Shown: positions 47,346-56,555 of the stretch, in pieces
Layout: each line of letters begins with the position of its first letter
Numbering within the stretch: position 1 is the stretch's first letter
Source: Candidatus Aegiribacteria sp. MLS_C
Lineage (GTDB): Bacteria > Fermentibacterota > Fermentibacteria > Fermentibacterales > JCC-6
DNA length: 64,000 nt
Direction of reading: 5' to 3'
NCBI GenBank assembly: GCA_002030045.1
Contig: LQBI01000032.1
Coordinates: 62,001-126,000 of the forward strand
The notes under the pieces: generated by a model
Database searches by the model: none
What the model was told of the DNA's origin: nothing
Seen by the model: only the letters and a program-made list of their open reading frames with translations
Made by a program: the position numbers and the translations under genes

Positions 47346-48605
47346 CTAGTCCCTGCCGTCGGATACGGCTTCGTCCCTGTCGGGGGCGGTGTTCTCCGTG
47401 TAGTCGCCCCTCACTGCAGTTATCCGTCTCTCGGGTGAGGAGTTCCAGTCGTCCCTCTCCAGTATCCTTTCCATTACCCTGGTTCCGGTTCCCGCGGAGT
47501 GGAAGGCGTCGAAGAACCTCGATGCCCACTCTTCCGTCTCCGAGACGATCCTGTCCCTGTACATGCCGGGAAGACCCATTATCCTGTGGTGGAAGGGGAG
47601 GTTGGCCTTCTTGTAGTTGCCCGAGCACCTTGAGTACTCCTGCGAATCCGCCCAGGCCAACATCTCTTCCCAGAGTTCAGCAGGTATTCCCCTGTCCGGG
47701 TCCTTCACGTAGGTCCCGTTCTCTATCACGGCGTTGCCGCTCACCGGGTCCATTTCCAGGCCCAGGACTATGTTCTGCCAGAGCGTGCCCACGTTGCCTT
47801 TGTTGATGCCGTACTCCCTGAAATGCCCGACCTTGTCCAGGGGAGTACCGCTTATGCCGTGCTGCGCGATCACGCAGCCGTACCTCGAGATGGCGTCGGC
47901 TATCTCCCGTGTCCTGTCCAGGTCGATCCCCTCCCCCTCGCCCTTGGAGGAATCGTAGGTACCGTGCTTGGATCCGTTGGATATGGCCAGGAAATCGGGG
48001 AAGATCCCCCAGCTGTTGAGACCCCCTACGAAGTACTCGGCCTCCTCCACCGTGGTGATGACCCCGGCTCCCTTGATCTCGCCGACCTCGGCCTCGAGGC
48101 CGATGTAGGATGGAACGTGCATGGCAAGGTCCCGGGTGTAGATCAGATTCTCCCAGTCGTGGTTGTGGGAGGCGTCCACCGCTACCGAGGTCCATCCCCT
48201 GGATATGGCGTCGGGGACCTTGACTATCGACTCGTCCCGGTCGGCCCCTGACTTGATGGCGTAGTGGTCCATGTGCAGCGCGTATACCACTCCGTCCCCA
48301 ACCATGCTCGAGTACTGCATTGCGAACCAGGGGAGGTTCTCGAAGGTCACTCCGGTATAGCCCGCCTCGGACTTGGCCAGCTCCAGCACCACGAAGGAAT
48401 CCGCCTCCCTGGCGGCCCTGATTATGCCCAGGGCGCTGAGGGGATTCCTTATGTTCGCCGCCATGACTATGGCCCTCTCCTCCACGGCCACCGCGGCTAT
48501 GTCCCTCATGCTGACCAGTGCGCACCTGCTGCCGGGCAGGGCCCTCCTGACGTTCAGGGGTCTCAGTTCCAGGAACCTGTCGTATTCGTTTATATTAGAC
48601 ATCAT
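47346..48605 (-). CDS. Class II fructose-bisphosphate aldolase-like
   Basis: YALHMDHYAIKSG; SVAVDASHNHDWENL; GLEAEVGEIKG; ISNGSKHG; IAQHGISGTP; KGNVGTLWQN. Confidence 0.8.
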   Translation of the reverse strand: MMSNINEYDRFLELRPLNVRRALPGSRCALVSMRDIAAVAVEERAIVMAANIRNPLSALGIIRAAREADSFVVLELAKSEAGYTGVTFENLPWFAMQYSSMVGDGVVYALHMDHYAIKSGADRDESIVKVPDAISRGWTSVAVDASHNHDWENLIYTRDLAMHVPSYIGLEAEVGEIKGAGVITTVEEAEYFVGGLNSWGIFPDFLAISNGSKHGTYDSSKGEGEGIDLDRTREIADAISRYGCVIAQHGISGTPLDKVGHFREYGINKGNVGTLWQNIVLGLEMDPVSGNAVIENGTYVKDPDRGIPAELWEEMLAWADSQEYSRCSGNYKKANLPFHHRIMGLPGMYRDRIVSETEEWASRFFDAFHSAGTGTRVMERILERDDWNSSPERRITAVRGDYTENTAPDRDEAVSDGRD

Positions 48606-48619
48606 GCTTCCCTTCAGGT

Positions 48620-48648
48620 TTGACCAAAGCTGCCAAGGGTGTTAATAT
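48620..48648 (+). promoter_or_regulatory. Sigma70-like promoter for the trkH-like gene
   Basis: TTGACC (48620-48625), 17-bp spacer, TAATAT (48643-48648). Confidence 0.55.
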
Positions 48649-48671
48649 GCTTGAAACCCCAGCCGAGAGGA

Positions 48672-50459
48672 ATGGTTCATACCTTGGACAGTTTCCCGGG
48701 AGACCGTACAACAAGGCTGCTGCTGGCGTTCCTGGTCCTCGCGTTACTGATAGTCCGCTTCGGGCTGCTTCCTGGCTCGCGGGACATCCGTACGGCATCC
48801 GATGCGCTCATCGTAATCGCCGCAGTCCTCTACGCCGCCGGGGTGATCTTCCCCGCAGGGGCCCGATCGATACGGAAGAGCTTCGAGGAGGAGAAATGGC
48901 TCCTGCTCTTCACTTCGCTCTACCTGGCTGCGGCGGCGGCAGCTCTGATGGGGGTCCGGTTGGAAAACGACACCGAGTCCCCTCTCTTGAGTACGCTCGT
49001 TTACCTTTCCATAGCGTACGCCTTCCTCTGCTCTTTAAGGGTCTTCCTGGCGAGGTTCGGCTCCTGGGTCCTCGAGAACCTTGCCCCCTGGGCTATACTG
49101 CCGGTCTCGTTCGCCATAGTGATAGCTTTCGGCACATTCCTTCTCATGCTTCCGGCCTCTACGCCGGAGGGCAGCCTGAACATTGTTGATGCGGCGTTCA
49201 CTTCCACTTCGGCCACATGTGTCACCGGGCTCATAGTAATGAACACGGCCACCGGCTTCACAACGTTCGGACAGACAGTAATCCTGCTCCTGATACAGGT
49301 GGGCGGACTGGGGATAATGTCATTCGCGGCGTTCTTCTCACTGTTCCTCGGCCACAACGCGGGGCTGAGGGAATCCGTCTCCCTGATCAGGGTCATGGAC
49401 AGCGACTTCGTGAGCGACCTCAAGAGGATGATGGGCTCGATCATCGGCTGGACCTTCACCATCGAGGCCGTGGGAGCCTTCATACTCTACATGATCTGGG
49501 ACGGTCAGCCCGTGGGCTGGACGCCACAGGCGAAGATAGGACAGAGCGTCTTCCACAGCGTTTCGGCCTTCTGCAACGCCGGTTTCAGCCTCAACCCGGT
49601 CCCGGCGGGTCCCTCCGCCGGTCTTTTCGCAAGTCCCGAGAACCTGGAGGGTTTCGCCCACGTACCGGGGATCGCGCTGACCATAGGGACCCTCATAGTC
49701 CTGGGAGGTCTGGGCTTCATGGTCCTGACCGCCATGGGCGCCCATATCCTGCACAGGATGCGTACTGGCACAAGAATGAGGATGACAGTGCAGGTCAGGC
49801 TGGTCCTCCTTATAACGGCGGCCCTCATACTGACCGGAATGGCGGCCTTCCTGGCCGCGGAATGGAACGGATCCCTGCAGGGAATGACCCTTAGCCAGAA
49901 GCTGGCCAACTCCTACCTGGGCTCCGTCACCCCGAGGACGGCGGGGTTCAACACGGTACCCACTTCCGCCCTGGCCCCCGCACTGCTCTGGTTCTACGTC
50001 ATACTGATGTTCATAGGTGCATCTCCCGGCGGAACCGGGGGAGGAGTGAAGACCAGCACGGTGGGAGTTCTCTGGATGACCATGGTCTCCCTGGTGAAAC
50101 GCAAGCCGGCTACGGAGATATGGAAGCGGCGCATACCTTCCCACGATATAAAGCGGACGGCTGCGGTGTTCTTCATGGCATCCATCACCTTCGCCCTGTC
50201 GGTCGGGCTCCTGCTCCTGGCGGAACAGGGAAGCGGTTCCGGTTTCGGTACCTTCGACTACGTTTTCGAATCGATGAGCGCCTTCGGCACCGTGGGTCTC
50301 TCGACGGGTCCCACGGCCTATTTGACCTGGATGGGAAAGGTGATAATCATACTGACGATGTTCGCCGGCAGGATAGGGCCGGCGGCTCTGGCAGCGGCCA
50401 CCGGCAGGAGGGACGTCATGCACTACAGGTATCCCGAGACCAGAATAACCATAGGCTAG
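48672..50459 (+). CDS. TrkH/KtrB-family potassium uptake protein
   Basis: TSTSATCVTGLIVMNTATGFTTFGQTVILLLIQVGGLGIMSFAAF; FHSVSAFCNAGFSL; SVTPRTAGFNTVP; GASPGGTGGGVKTSTV. Confidence 0.92.
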   Translation: MVHTLDSFPGDRTTRLLLAFLVLALLIVRFGLLPGSRDIRTASDALIVIAAVLYAAGVIFPAGARSIRKSFEEEKWLLLFTSLYLAAAAAALMGVRLENDTESPLLSTLVYLSIAYAFLCSLRVFLARFGSWVLENLAPWAILPVSFAIVIAFGTFLLMLPASTPEGSLNIVDAAFTSTSATCVTGLIVMNTATGFTTFGQTVILLLIQVGGLGIMSFAAFFSLFLGHNAGLRESVSLIRVMDSDFVSDLKRMMGSIIGWTFTIEAVGAFILYMIWDGQPVGWTPQAKIGQSVFHSVSAFCNAGFSLNPVPAGPSAGLFASPENLEGFAHVPGIALTIGTLIVLGGLGFMVLTAMGAHILHRMRTGTRMRMTVQVRLVLLITAALILTGMAAFLAAEWNGSLQGMTLSQKLANSYLGSVTPRTAGFNTVPTSALAPALLWFYVILMFIGASPGGTGGGVKTSTVGVLWMTMVSLVKRKPATEIWKRRIPSHDIKRTAAVFFMASITFALSVGLLLLAEQGSGSGFGTFDYVFESMSAFGTVGLSTGPTAYLTWMGKVIIILTMFAGRIGPAALAAATGRRDVMHYRYPETRITIG

Positions 50460-50474
50460 GATCGGGAGGACGTT

Positions 50475-51134
50475 TTGAAAGCTCAGAAGTTCGCGGTCAT
50501 AGGGCTGGGATCCTTCGGTTACAGCCTGGCCACCAAGCTGGAGGACCTGGGAGCCGAGGTCCTGGCGATAGACCAGAGCGAGAGGATAATACAGGAGATA
50601 AGCAACTCGGTTTCCGCGGCCGTGACCTTCGACTGCACCGACGAGAACATGCTTGAAGCCCACGGTCTTGCAAGCATGGATGTCGTCATAGTAGCTATAG
50701 GCGAGGATTTCGGGTCCAACGTCCTTGTCACCAAGATACTGAAGGACATGGGTCTGGTGGTGCACAGCAGGGCCACCAGCAAGAGGGAGGCCCGCATACT
50801 GAAGGCCGTGGGCGCAGACCACATCTACACACCGGAGCAGACCCAGGGGGTCACCGAGGCCAGAAGGCTGACACTGCAGGGTGTCGAGTCCTACATACCC
50901 CTATCGGGGGGCATCGTCTTCGCCCATGTCGAGGTCAAACCTGCGATGGTGGGCAGAATGATAAGGGACCTCGACATAAGGAAGATCTTCGGGCTGAACA
51001 TCGCCTACATCGGCAGGATGACCGAAGAGGGCAGGAAGTACAGGATACCGAGACCGGACGATGTTTTCAGGGAGGACGATCACATCTTCATAATGGGTAC
51101 GCAGGAGGACATCAAGCGTTTCCTGCAGAGCTGA
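50475..51134 (+). CDS. TrkA/KtrA-type RCK regulatory protein, TTG start
   Basis: KFAVIGLGSFGYSLATKLEDLGAEVLAIDQSERIIQE; TDENMLEAHGLASMDVVIVAIG; C-terminal TrkA_C domain. Confidence 0.93.
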   Translation: MKAQKFAVIGLGSFGYSLATKLEDLGAEVLAIDQSERIIQEISNSVSAAVTFDCTDENMLEAHGLASMDVVIVAIGEDFGSNVLVTKILKDMGLVVHSRATSKREARILKAVGADHIYTPEQTQGVTEARRLTLQGVESYIPLSGGIVFAHVEVKPAMVGRMIRDLDIRKIFGLNIAYIGRMTEEGRKYRIPRPDDVFREDDHIFIMGTQEDIKRFLQS

Positions 51135-51137
51135 GCC

Positions 51138-52088
51138 TCACTTCTTTCCCATCAGTTCCGCGAGGCCCGCGGAACCCAGTGCGTGGCGCTGGTCGCGGTT
51201 CATGTCCCTGAAGAGCTGTATGCAGAGTTCGGGGTTCCTGTGCTTGCCGGATATGGAGGTTATCAGCGTCATCACCACGTCCGGCAGTCTCTGCGGGTCA
51301 TCGAAAGCCCCCTTCTGCTGGAGCCCCTCGTCGGGAAGCAGCGCCATCTTGGCCAGCACCGGTCTCTCCTGGCGGAGCGCTCCGAATACGTTCACCGATT
51401 GCATGAAGCAGTCGGGCCAGCTCTCCAGCAGCGCCAGGTACCATTTGTTGAAGGCCGTTATCAGAAGCTGTATCTCGTCCAGGCCGACACCGGAGAGCGA
51501 CTGGGTCTTGCCCGGGTAGAAATACCCCACGCCGCCGTTGATGACCTCGTACTCAAGGAACTCCCAGACACCCGGGCCGTCCATGACCTTCCGCGGCATC
51601 CACCCTATATCGGCCCTGCCCTCGATGATGGGTATCAGGGCGGTCATATCGTTGAACACCACTCGTATCAATCCCGATTTCTTCTTGCTGACCAGCTTCT
51701 CGTAGAGCTCCATTATCTGGCCCCTGGAACCCTGGAGCCTCCTGAGCACGGGCTCCTCGGTCCAGCAGTGCATCAGGTACTTGAGAACGCCGTCCTCCAG
51801 GAAGTAGTAGGAGAGGATCATCTCGGTGATGTCCGTCTCGAGCCATTCGATGAAGTCCTCCAAACCATTGACGTCCCTTCCTATGAACCTGTAGGGAGTG
51901 CCGTTCTTGATGGCGTGATAGGCCACCGGACCACTGTCGTTGTCCACCCTCCAGTAGCCGTCGCGGTGAAGCTCGCGGCTGTCCAGGGCACCCCTTGCCA
52001 GTTCTCTGAGATTGAGGTACCGCACGGGTATGCCTTCGAAGTACTTCATGGAATAGGGCAGTTCCTCGGCCAGGAGGACATCGGTCAT
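51138..52088 (-). CDS. Hypothetical protein
   Basis: MTDVLLAEELPYSMKYFEGIPVRYLNLRELARG...; ATGA overlap with lepB stop. Confidence 0.65.
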   Translation of the reverse strand: MTDVLLAEELPYSMKYFEGIPVRYLNLRELARGALDSRELHRDGYWRVDNDSGPVAYHAIKNGTPYRFIGRDVNGLEDFIEWLETDITEMILSYYFLEDGVLKYLMHCWTEEPVLRRLQGSRGQIMELYEKLVSKKKSGLIRVVFNDMTALIPIIEGRADIGWMPRKVMDGPGVWEFLEYEVINGGVGYFYPGKTQSLSGVGLDEIQLLITAFNKWYLALLESWPDCFMQSVNVFGALRQERPVLAKMALLPDEGLQQKGAFDDPQRLPDVVMTLITSISGKHRNPELCIQLFRDMNRDQRHALGSAGLAELMGKK

Positions 52089-52816
52089 CGAATGAGCCTC
52101 GCGATCCTGTCGAACCTGGGAAGCCCCCGGCCCGGCACCCATGACCAGTATGTTACCAGTGCCTCTCCCTTTACCAGGTCGATGGGGAGTGCTCCCCACA
52201 CCCTGCTGTCACTGGAGTGGTCACGGTTGTCGCCCATCATGAACAGGTGCCCGTCCGGTACCACGTAGGCCAAGAGACCTTCCGGCGTCAACACGCACGC
52301 GTTCCTGATGTCCCAGTAGGCCAGGTCAGCCACGCGCCCGTAAAGCTGGTCGATGCAGAGAGGCCAGTCGGCGTCCAGAGGGCTCTGCTCCAGCGGGTCC
52401 TGATAGCACAGGGACCAGTTCTCCAGAGGGTTTCCGTTGACGTAGAGCGTATCTCCGCTCACCCTTACGGTATCACCCGGAAGCGCCACCAGCCTCTTCA
52501 CGAAATCGTTGCCCCCGAATGGGTATTTGAAAACCAGTATCTCTCCCACCTCGGGGTCGCCTGTGCCAGGCATCAGGAGGTTCCTGTCGCCGCCGCGGAA
52601 ACCATGGAAAGGAGGCCTCAGCCTGTCTGTCCAGGGGATCTGCTGTCCCTCCTCTACCTTCAGGACCAGGAGATGGTCCCCCACCAGCATGGTACGCTCC
52701 ATGCTGGGAGTGGGGATCCTGAAAGCCTCTATCACGTAGGGTCTTAGGAATCCGAAGAATATTATCAGCGCAAGGGCCAGCTGCAGGACCCAGTCCTTTA
52801 TCCTGGATATTTTCAA
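52085..52816 (-). CDS. lepB: Signal peptidase I, TTG start
   Basis: EAFRIPTPSMERTMLVGDHLLV; DFVKRLVALPGDTV; FMMGDNRDHSSDSRVWG; GGAGGTACC-TTG at 52816. Confidence 0.93.
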   Translation of the reverse strand: MKISRIKDWVLQLALALIIFFGFLRPYVIEAFRIPTPSMERTMLVGDHLLVLKVEEGQQIPWTDRLRPPFHGFRGGDRNLLMPGTGDPEVGEILVFKYPFGGNDFVKRLVALPGDTVRVSGDTLYVNGNPLENWSLCYQDPLEQSPLDADWPLCIDQLYGRVADLAYWDIRNACVLTPEGLLAYVVPDGHLFMMGDNRDHSSDSRVWGALPIDLVKGEALVTYWSWVPGRGLPRFDRIARLIR

Positions 52817-53183
52817 GGTACCTCCAGATGCGTTGCGAGTCGGCAAGCAAATGAATTGCACAGAATGCGCACCATTGTCAACAGCGGCGAGGCCGTTGTC
52901 CCTGACCCGGTATAGTGGGTCCGGACGTACCTCACTATATTACATCGTCTTCCGTTCCCGACCCCGTAAGGACGCTCGGCGGGCTGCATTCGGTGCGCAG
53001 CATCCGCGGAGCATGTCCGGGCGGATCGGGTGTCGATAAGCGAAAGCTTCGGAGGTGTCCCATGTCCGATACCCGTGTCACTGTATCCCCCCGCCGGGCA
53101 GCAGGCGTTCCGGCAGGCAGGCCGGTGCTTCCCCTGCCGGGACGGGAGTCCGCCTTTCCCGCAACCAGGGTCTTTCTTCATAG

Positions 53184-53858
53184 ATGAAGGCTCCAAGGGA
53201 GGGTCACAGGGAAAGGCTGAGGAGGAGGTATCTCCAGGGCGGGATCAAGGCCTTCTCCGACCGGGACGCACTGGAACTGCTCCTGTCCTACGCCATTCCC
53301 AGGAGGGACACCCGGGAACTCGCCCACGGTCTGCTGAAGAGGTTCGGTTCCCTTCGAAGCGTACTCTCACAGCCCCCGGCAATGCTGGGGACGGTCCCGG
53401 GCATGGGAGAGGCGGCATCGGTCCTCCTCAACCTGGTGACCGCCGTTTCCTCCCGCGCTCTCAGGCCGGTGGCCGGAGCCATGGTGATAGACAGTCCGGA
53501 AGTGGTGAGGGAGTATCTGCTGTCGGAACTGGGCGCTCTTCGAAGGGAGCGGCTGATGGCCCTGCTCCTGGATTCGGGGAACAGGCTGCTGGCGGAGTGC
53601 GTCCTGGAATACGGTACTGTGGACAGGGCTTCCGTACACCCGAGGAACCTGCTGGAAAAGGTGATAGCCACCGGGGCCACAGCTGTCATCCTGGTGCACA
53701 ACCACCCGGGAGGCGCCCTCAGGGCAAGCCGGGAGGACGTGGAGCTGACCAGGAAGCTCGAAGAACTCGGCAGGAGCCTCGGTTTCCGGGTGCTTGACCA
53801 TATCATCGTCGCCGAGGGAGAGACACTGAGCCTGAGGGAAGAAGGCCTGTTCTCATGA
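53184..53858 (+). CDS. radC: RadC/JAB domain DNA-repair-associated protein
   Basis: HREGHRERLRRRYLQGGIKAFSDRDALELLLSYAIPRRDT; VILVHNHPGGALRASREDVELTRKLEELGRSLGFRVLDHIIV. Confidence 0.93.
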   Translation: MKAPREGHRERLRRRYLQGGIKAFSDRDALELLLSYAIPRRDTRELAHGLLKRFGSLRSVLSQPPAMLGTVPGMGEAASVLLNLVTAVSSRALRPVAGAMVIDSPEVVREYLLSELGALRRERLMALLLDSGNRLLAECVLEYGTVDRASVHPRNLLEKVIATGATAVILVHNHPGGALRASREDVELTRKLEELGRSLGFRVLDHIIVAEGETLSLREEGLFS

Positions 53859-53889
53859 CCAATCGTCCGGAAAGGAGACCGCTTCGAAC

Positions 53890-54240
53890 ATGAGGTATAT
53901 CCTTATCGCGCTGGCCTTCCTGGCTTTCTCCTGCGGGGAACGGGGAATGCAGGACATCGCGAACCTCGACCAGCCCTTCACGCTGGCGGCCGGGGAAAGT
54001 GTCAAGGTACTGGACACGGACGTTTCCGTGCGGGCCGTGGAGGTGATCGACGGTCTGGAGGGAACACTGGATGCGGGTGCGGGATCGGCTGAACTGCTGG
54101 TGGACCACGGCATCGAGGAGGATATAATGGTCTACCTCCAGAGCGGAGGCTGGAAGACCCTGGGCGAGTACGAGGTCCATCTTCTTGAGGTCCGGACCGA
54201 CGACAGGGGTTCCGCCAGGGCCCTCCTGCTGGTCAGGTAG
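53890..54240 (+). CDS. Small hypothetical lipoprotein
   Basis: MRYILIALAFLAFSCGERG signal/lipobox; 116 aa. Confidence 0.65.
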   Translation: MRYILIALAFLAFSCGERGMQDIANLDQPFTLAAGESVKVLDTDVSVRAVEVIDGLEGTLDAGAGSAELLVDHGIEEDIMVYLQSGGWKTLGEYEVHLLEVRTDDRGSARALLLVR

Positions 54241-54273
54241 GAACAATCGGGCAGGACCCGGCACGAATGTCCT

Positions 54274-55332
54274 TCAGTCCAACTCGACAGGTGGTCTTGG
54301 CGATCGGCCCAGGAGTCCCAGGACTTCCACCGACGGGTATTCCTTCCTCCAGAATCGAACCAGGGACTTTCCGGTGTCCTCCGAAACCGGAGGCTCGTCC
54401 TTCACGAAGGGATCGTAGAACTTCTCCCTGAGAAGGTCCCTCCAGCCCTCGGCGCTTGTCACTCCGTAGAGGAGCCTCTTGTTCATGGGCACCCTGGGCC
54501 AGAAGACCTCGTTCCAGAAGAGAAGGTACCTGGGATCCCGGAAAACCGTATTCCATGTGACCCCCATGAAGTCGGCCATGAACCTGTGGCTTCTCCTCAG
54601 CTTGGCCACGTTCTCCTCTCCCGGACCGAATGACTCGATGGCCTGTGCGCAGGCCGGGAGAAGACCGATGACATGTATGTACATCGCGTCCCAGACATGC
54701 TCCACGTTGGAGAACTCCGCCATTCTGGCGCCCTCGTATTCAAGCTCGGGTATCGTCTCCACGCCGGCGTAGGTCTTCAGCGCCAGGCCCTGCTGGTACT
54801 CCACCGTGGGTGAGTGTGCGTCCCGTGCCTGCCTGAGGGTGTCCTCGGCCGCTTCCAAGAGCGGTTCCCGGCTCATCTCCAGGAGGACACCGTCCTCCTC
54901 CAGCATCGTGTTGAAGTGTATGGCGTTCGGAGCTTCCTCCTCGATGCGGAATATCCTCTCGTAGTATTTGGAGTTCTTCTCCCTGACAGCGGGGTCCATG
55001 GACTGGTAGGCCATGTGGTAGCCAGCGGCCGGAACGCCGGCCGAAGGGACTTCGTCCGGAGAACCGTATGAAGCGGTGGAAGCGGAAGGGACCGGTTCCT
55101 CCCCTGCCGCTGGAGGCTCCGATGCAAGTTCCCCGATGAGGCCGCCAAGTTCCGAGAAGGAGGGGTCAATGCTTATGGATGCGATGTCGGCGCCATCCTC
55201 GGCTTTCGAGGTGAGCGTCTGAAGCAGTTCCCGAGCCCTGGCCAGCTTCGGGTTTGACCGGTCCACAGTGCCGGAGAAGTTCTCCACGGAGTAGAGGAAC
55301 CCATCGAGTATCTGCCTGAGCGTGCTATCCAT
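54274..55332 (-). CDS. Hypothetical protein
   Basis: 352-aa ORF in collinear run, 8-bp overlap with the upstream gene. Confidence 0.65.
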   Translation of the reverse strand: MDSTLRQILDGFLYSVENFSGTVDRSNPKLARARELLQTLTSKAEDGADIASISIDPSFSELGGLIGELASEPPAAGEEPVPSASTASYGSPDEVPSAGVPAAGYHMAYQSMDPAVREKNSKYYERIFRIEEEAPNAIHFNTMLEEDGVLLEMSREPLLEAAEDTLRQARDAHSPTVEYQQGLALKTYAGVETIPELEYEGARMAEFSNVEHVWDAMYIHVIGLLPACAQAIESFGPGEENVAKLRRSHRFMADFMGVTWNTVFRDPRYLLFWNEVFWPRVPMNKRLLYGVTSAEGWRDLLREKFYDPFVKDEPPVSEDTGKSLVRFWRKEYPSVEVLGLLGRSPRPPVELD

Positions 55333-55963
55333 TCACGACCTCCCGGAACCTCTTCTCCAGGATCCCCATCTGGCGGTCGTCGAAGATCAACCTGTCACGG
55401 TAGGCGTCGCAGCCTGATATCCTCTCCCAGGTTACTCCGGGGTCTGCCTCCCTCATCTGTCTCCAGTACTCTCGGAAGGTACTGAGGGAGAGTTCCTCCG
55501 AACCGGACCCGGGAGGATCGGTGCAGAGGCTGAACAGGGCCTCCATCATGGGTCCCAGTGCGTTCATGGCCCTGTCTTCCTCGAAACCGGCCGAGGCTTC
55601 CCCCTCGAATTCCTCCAGGACGGCGTAAAGCTCGGCATGGGTTCCCGCCGACCCGATCAGCTCCAGCCTTCTCATGTCCTCGGCCTGCTTCCTCTCCTGG
55701 CCCAGCGCCCTGTACACTGCGGCCCGGTTCCGGTACCTGTCCGACACTTCGGCCTTCGCCATGGACAGCATGTTCCCGCTCTGTCTCACCATCCTCATGA
55801 AGTCGCCGGGGGACCCGGCCTCCTCAAGCATCTCCAGATAGCTGTGACAGTCGGCTATCAGGGCCCTGTGCAGCTCCGGCCTGCGGCCGAACCTCTCCAG
55901 CCTTGCCTGGAAGTACCTCCTCTGCATTCGAAGGTCGTCGGCCGGCCCCGATCCGTCCCTCAT
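55325..55963 (-). CDS. Hypothetical protein
   Basis: 212-aa helical ORF; ATGA overlap with leuD-like stop. Confidence 0.65.
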   Translation of the reverse strand: MRDGSGPADDLRMQRRYFQARLERFGRRPELHRALIADCHSYLEMLEEAGSPGDFMRMVRQSGNMLSMAKAEVSDRYRNRAAVYRALGQERKQAEDMRRLELIGSAGTHAELYAVLEEFEGEASAGFEEDRAMNALGPMMEALFSLCTDPPGSGSEELSLSTFREYWRQMREADPGVTWERISGCDAYRDRLIFDDRQMGILEKRFREVVNG

Positions 55964-56487
55964 ACCCCCTCCAGGTGTTCAGCGTACTGGAAGAGGCCTC
56001 CGGCCGAATAGATCTCACTGGCCACTCCGCTCATCGGCAGTCCGGTGAAGGAGACGGTCCCCGAGGAAAGGACACCCTTCTCCAGGTCCAGTTCAGCGAT
56101 TGCATGGTGCGTGAAGAGCCCGTCGGGCAGACCCGGAAGCTCTATCACCGGGAACCCGCTGTTGATCGCGTTCCTCTTGTAGATCGCTCCGAAGGACCTG
56201 GCGACGACGGCCTGGACGCCAAGTGCCTTGAAGCAGTCCACGGCGTGCTGGCGCGAGCTACCGGAGCCGAAATTGTCCCCGGCCAGTACCAGGTCTCCCG
56301 GTTCTGCCATCTCGGCGAACTTCTGGTAACCCTCTAGGTTGCCGAATGCGTACTGGCCCATCTTCTCCATCTCCACGACTGCCAGGTGCGCGTTGTGGAA
56401 GATCATGTCGGTATCTATGTCGGAGAAGAGCCTGCCGTCCTGCCTGAGGACCCACAGCCTTCCTCTCAGCACCAAGCTCTTGTTCAT
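55960..56487 (-). CDS. 3-isopropylmalate dehydratase-family small subunit
   Basis: Start MNKSLVLRGRLWVLRQDGRLFSDIDTDMIF; LAGDNFGSGSSRQHAVDCFKALGVQAVVARSFGAIYKRNAINSGFPVI. Confidence 0.88.
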   Translation of the reverse strand: MNKSLVLRGRLWVLRQDGRLFSDIDTDMIFHNAHLAVVEMEKMGQYAFGNLEGYQKFAEMAEPGDLVLAGDNFGSGSSRQHAVDCFKALGVQAVVARSFGAIYKRNAINSGFPVIELPGLPDGLFTHHAIAELDLEKGVLSSGTVSFTGLPMSGVASEIYSAGGLFQYAEHLEGV

Positions 56488-56555
56488 GGATGAACCTCCC
56501 TGTAATACGTGTAGGGGCCAATGGATGCGAATGCCACGGCTCGGTGACCGATCTG

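Noticed and set aside
49338-50822. 494-aa minus-strand ORF
   Set aside because: Antisense to the trkH/trkA-like genes, which carry clear family motifs.
51155-51175. GTTCCGCG-AGGCC-CGCGGAAC inverted repeat at the end of the trkA-like gene
   Set aside because: Lies inside the 3' coding end of 51138-52088 and lacks a U-tract; possible but unsupported bidirectional terminator.
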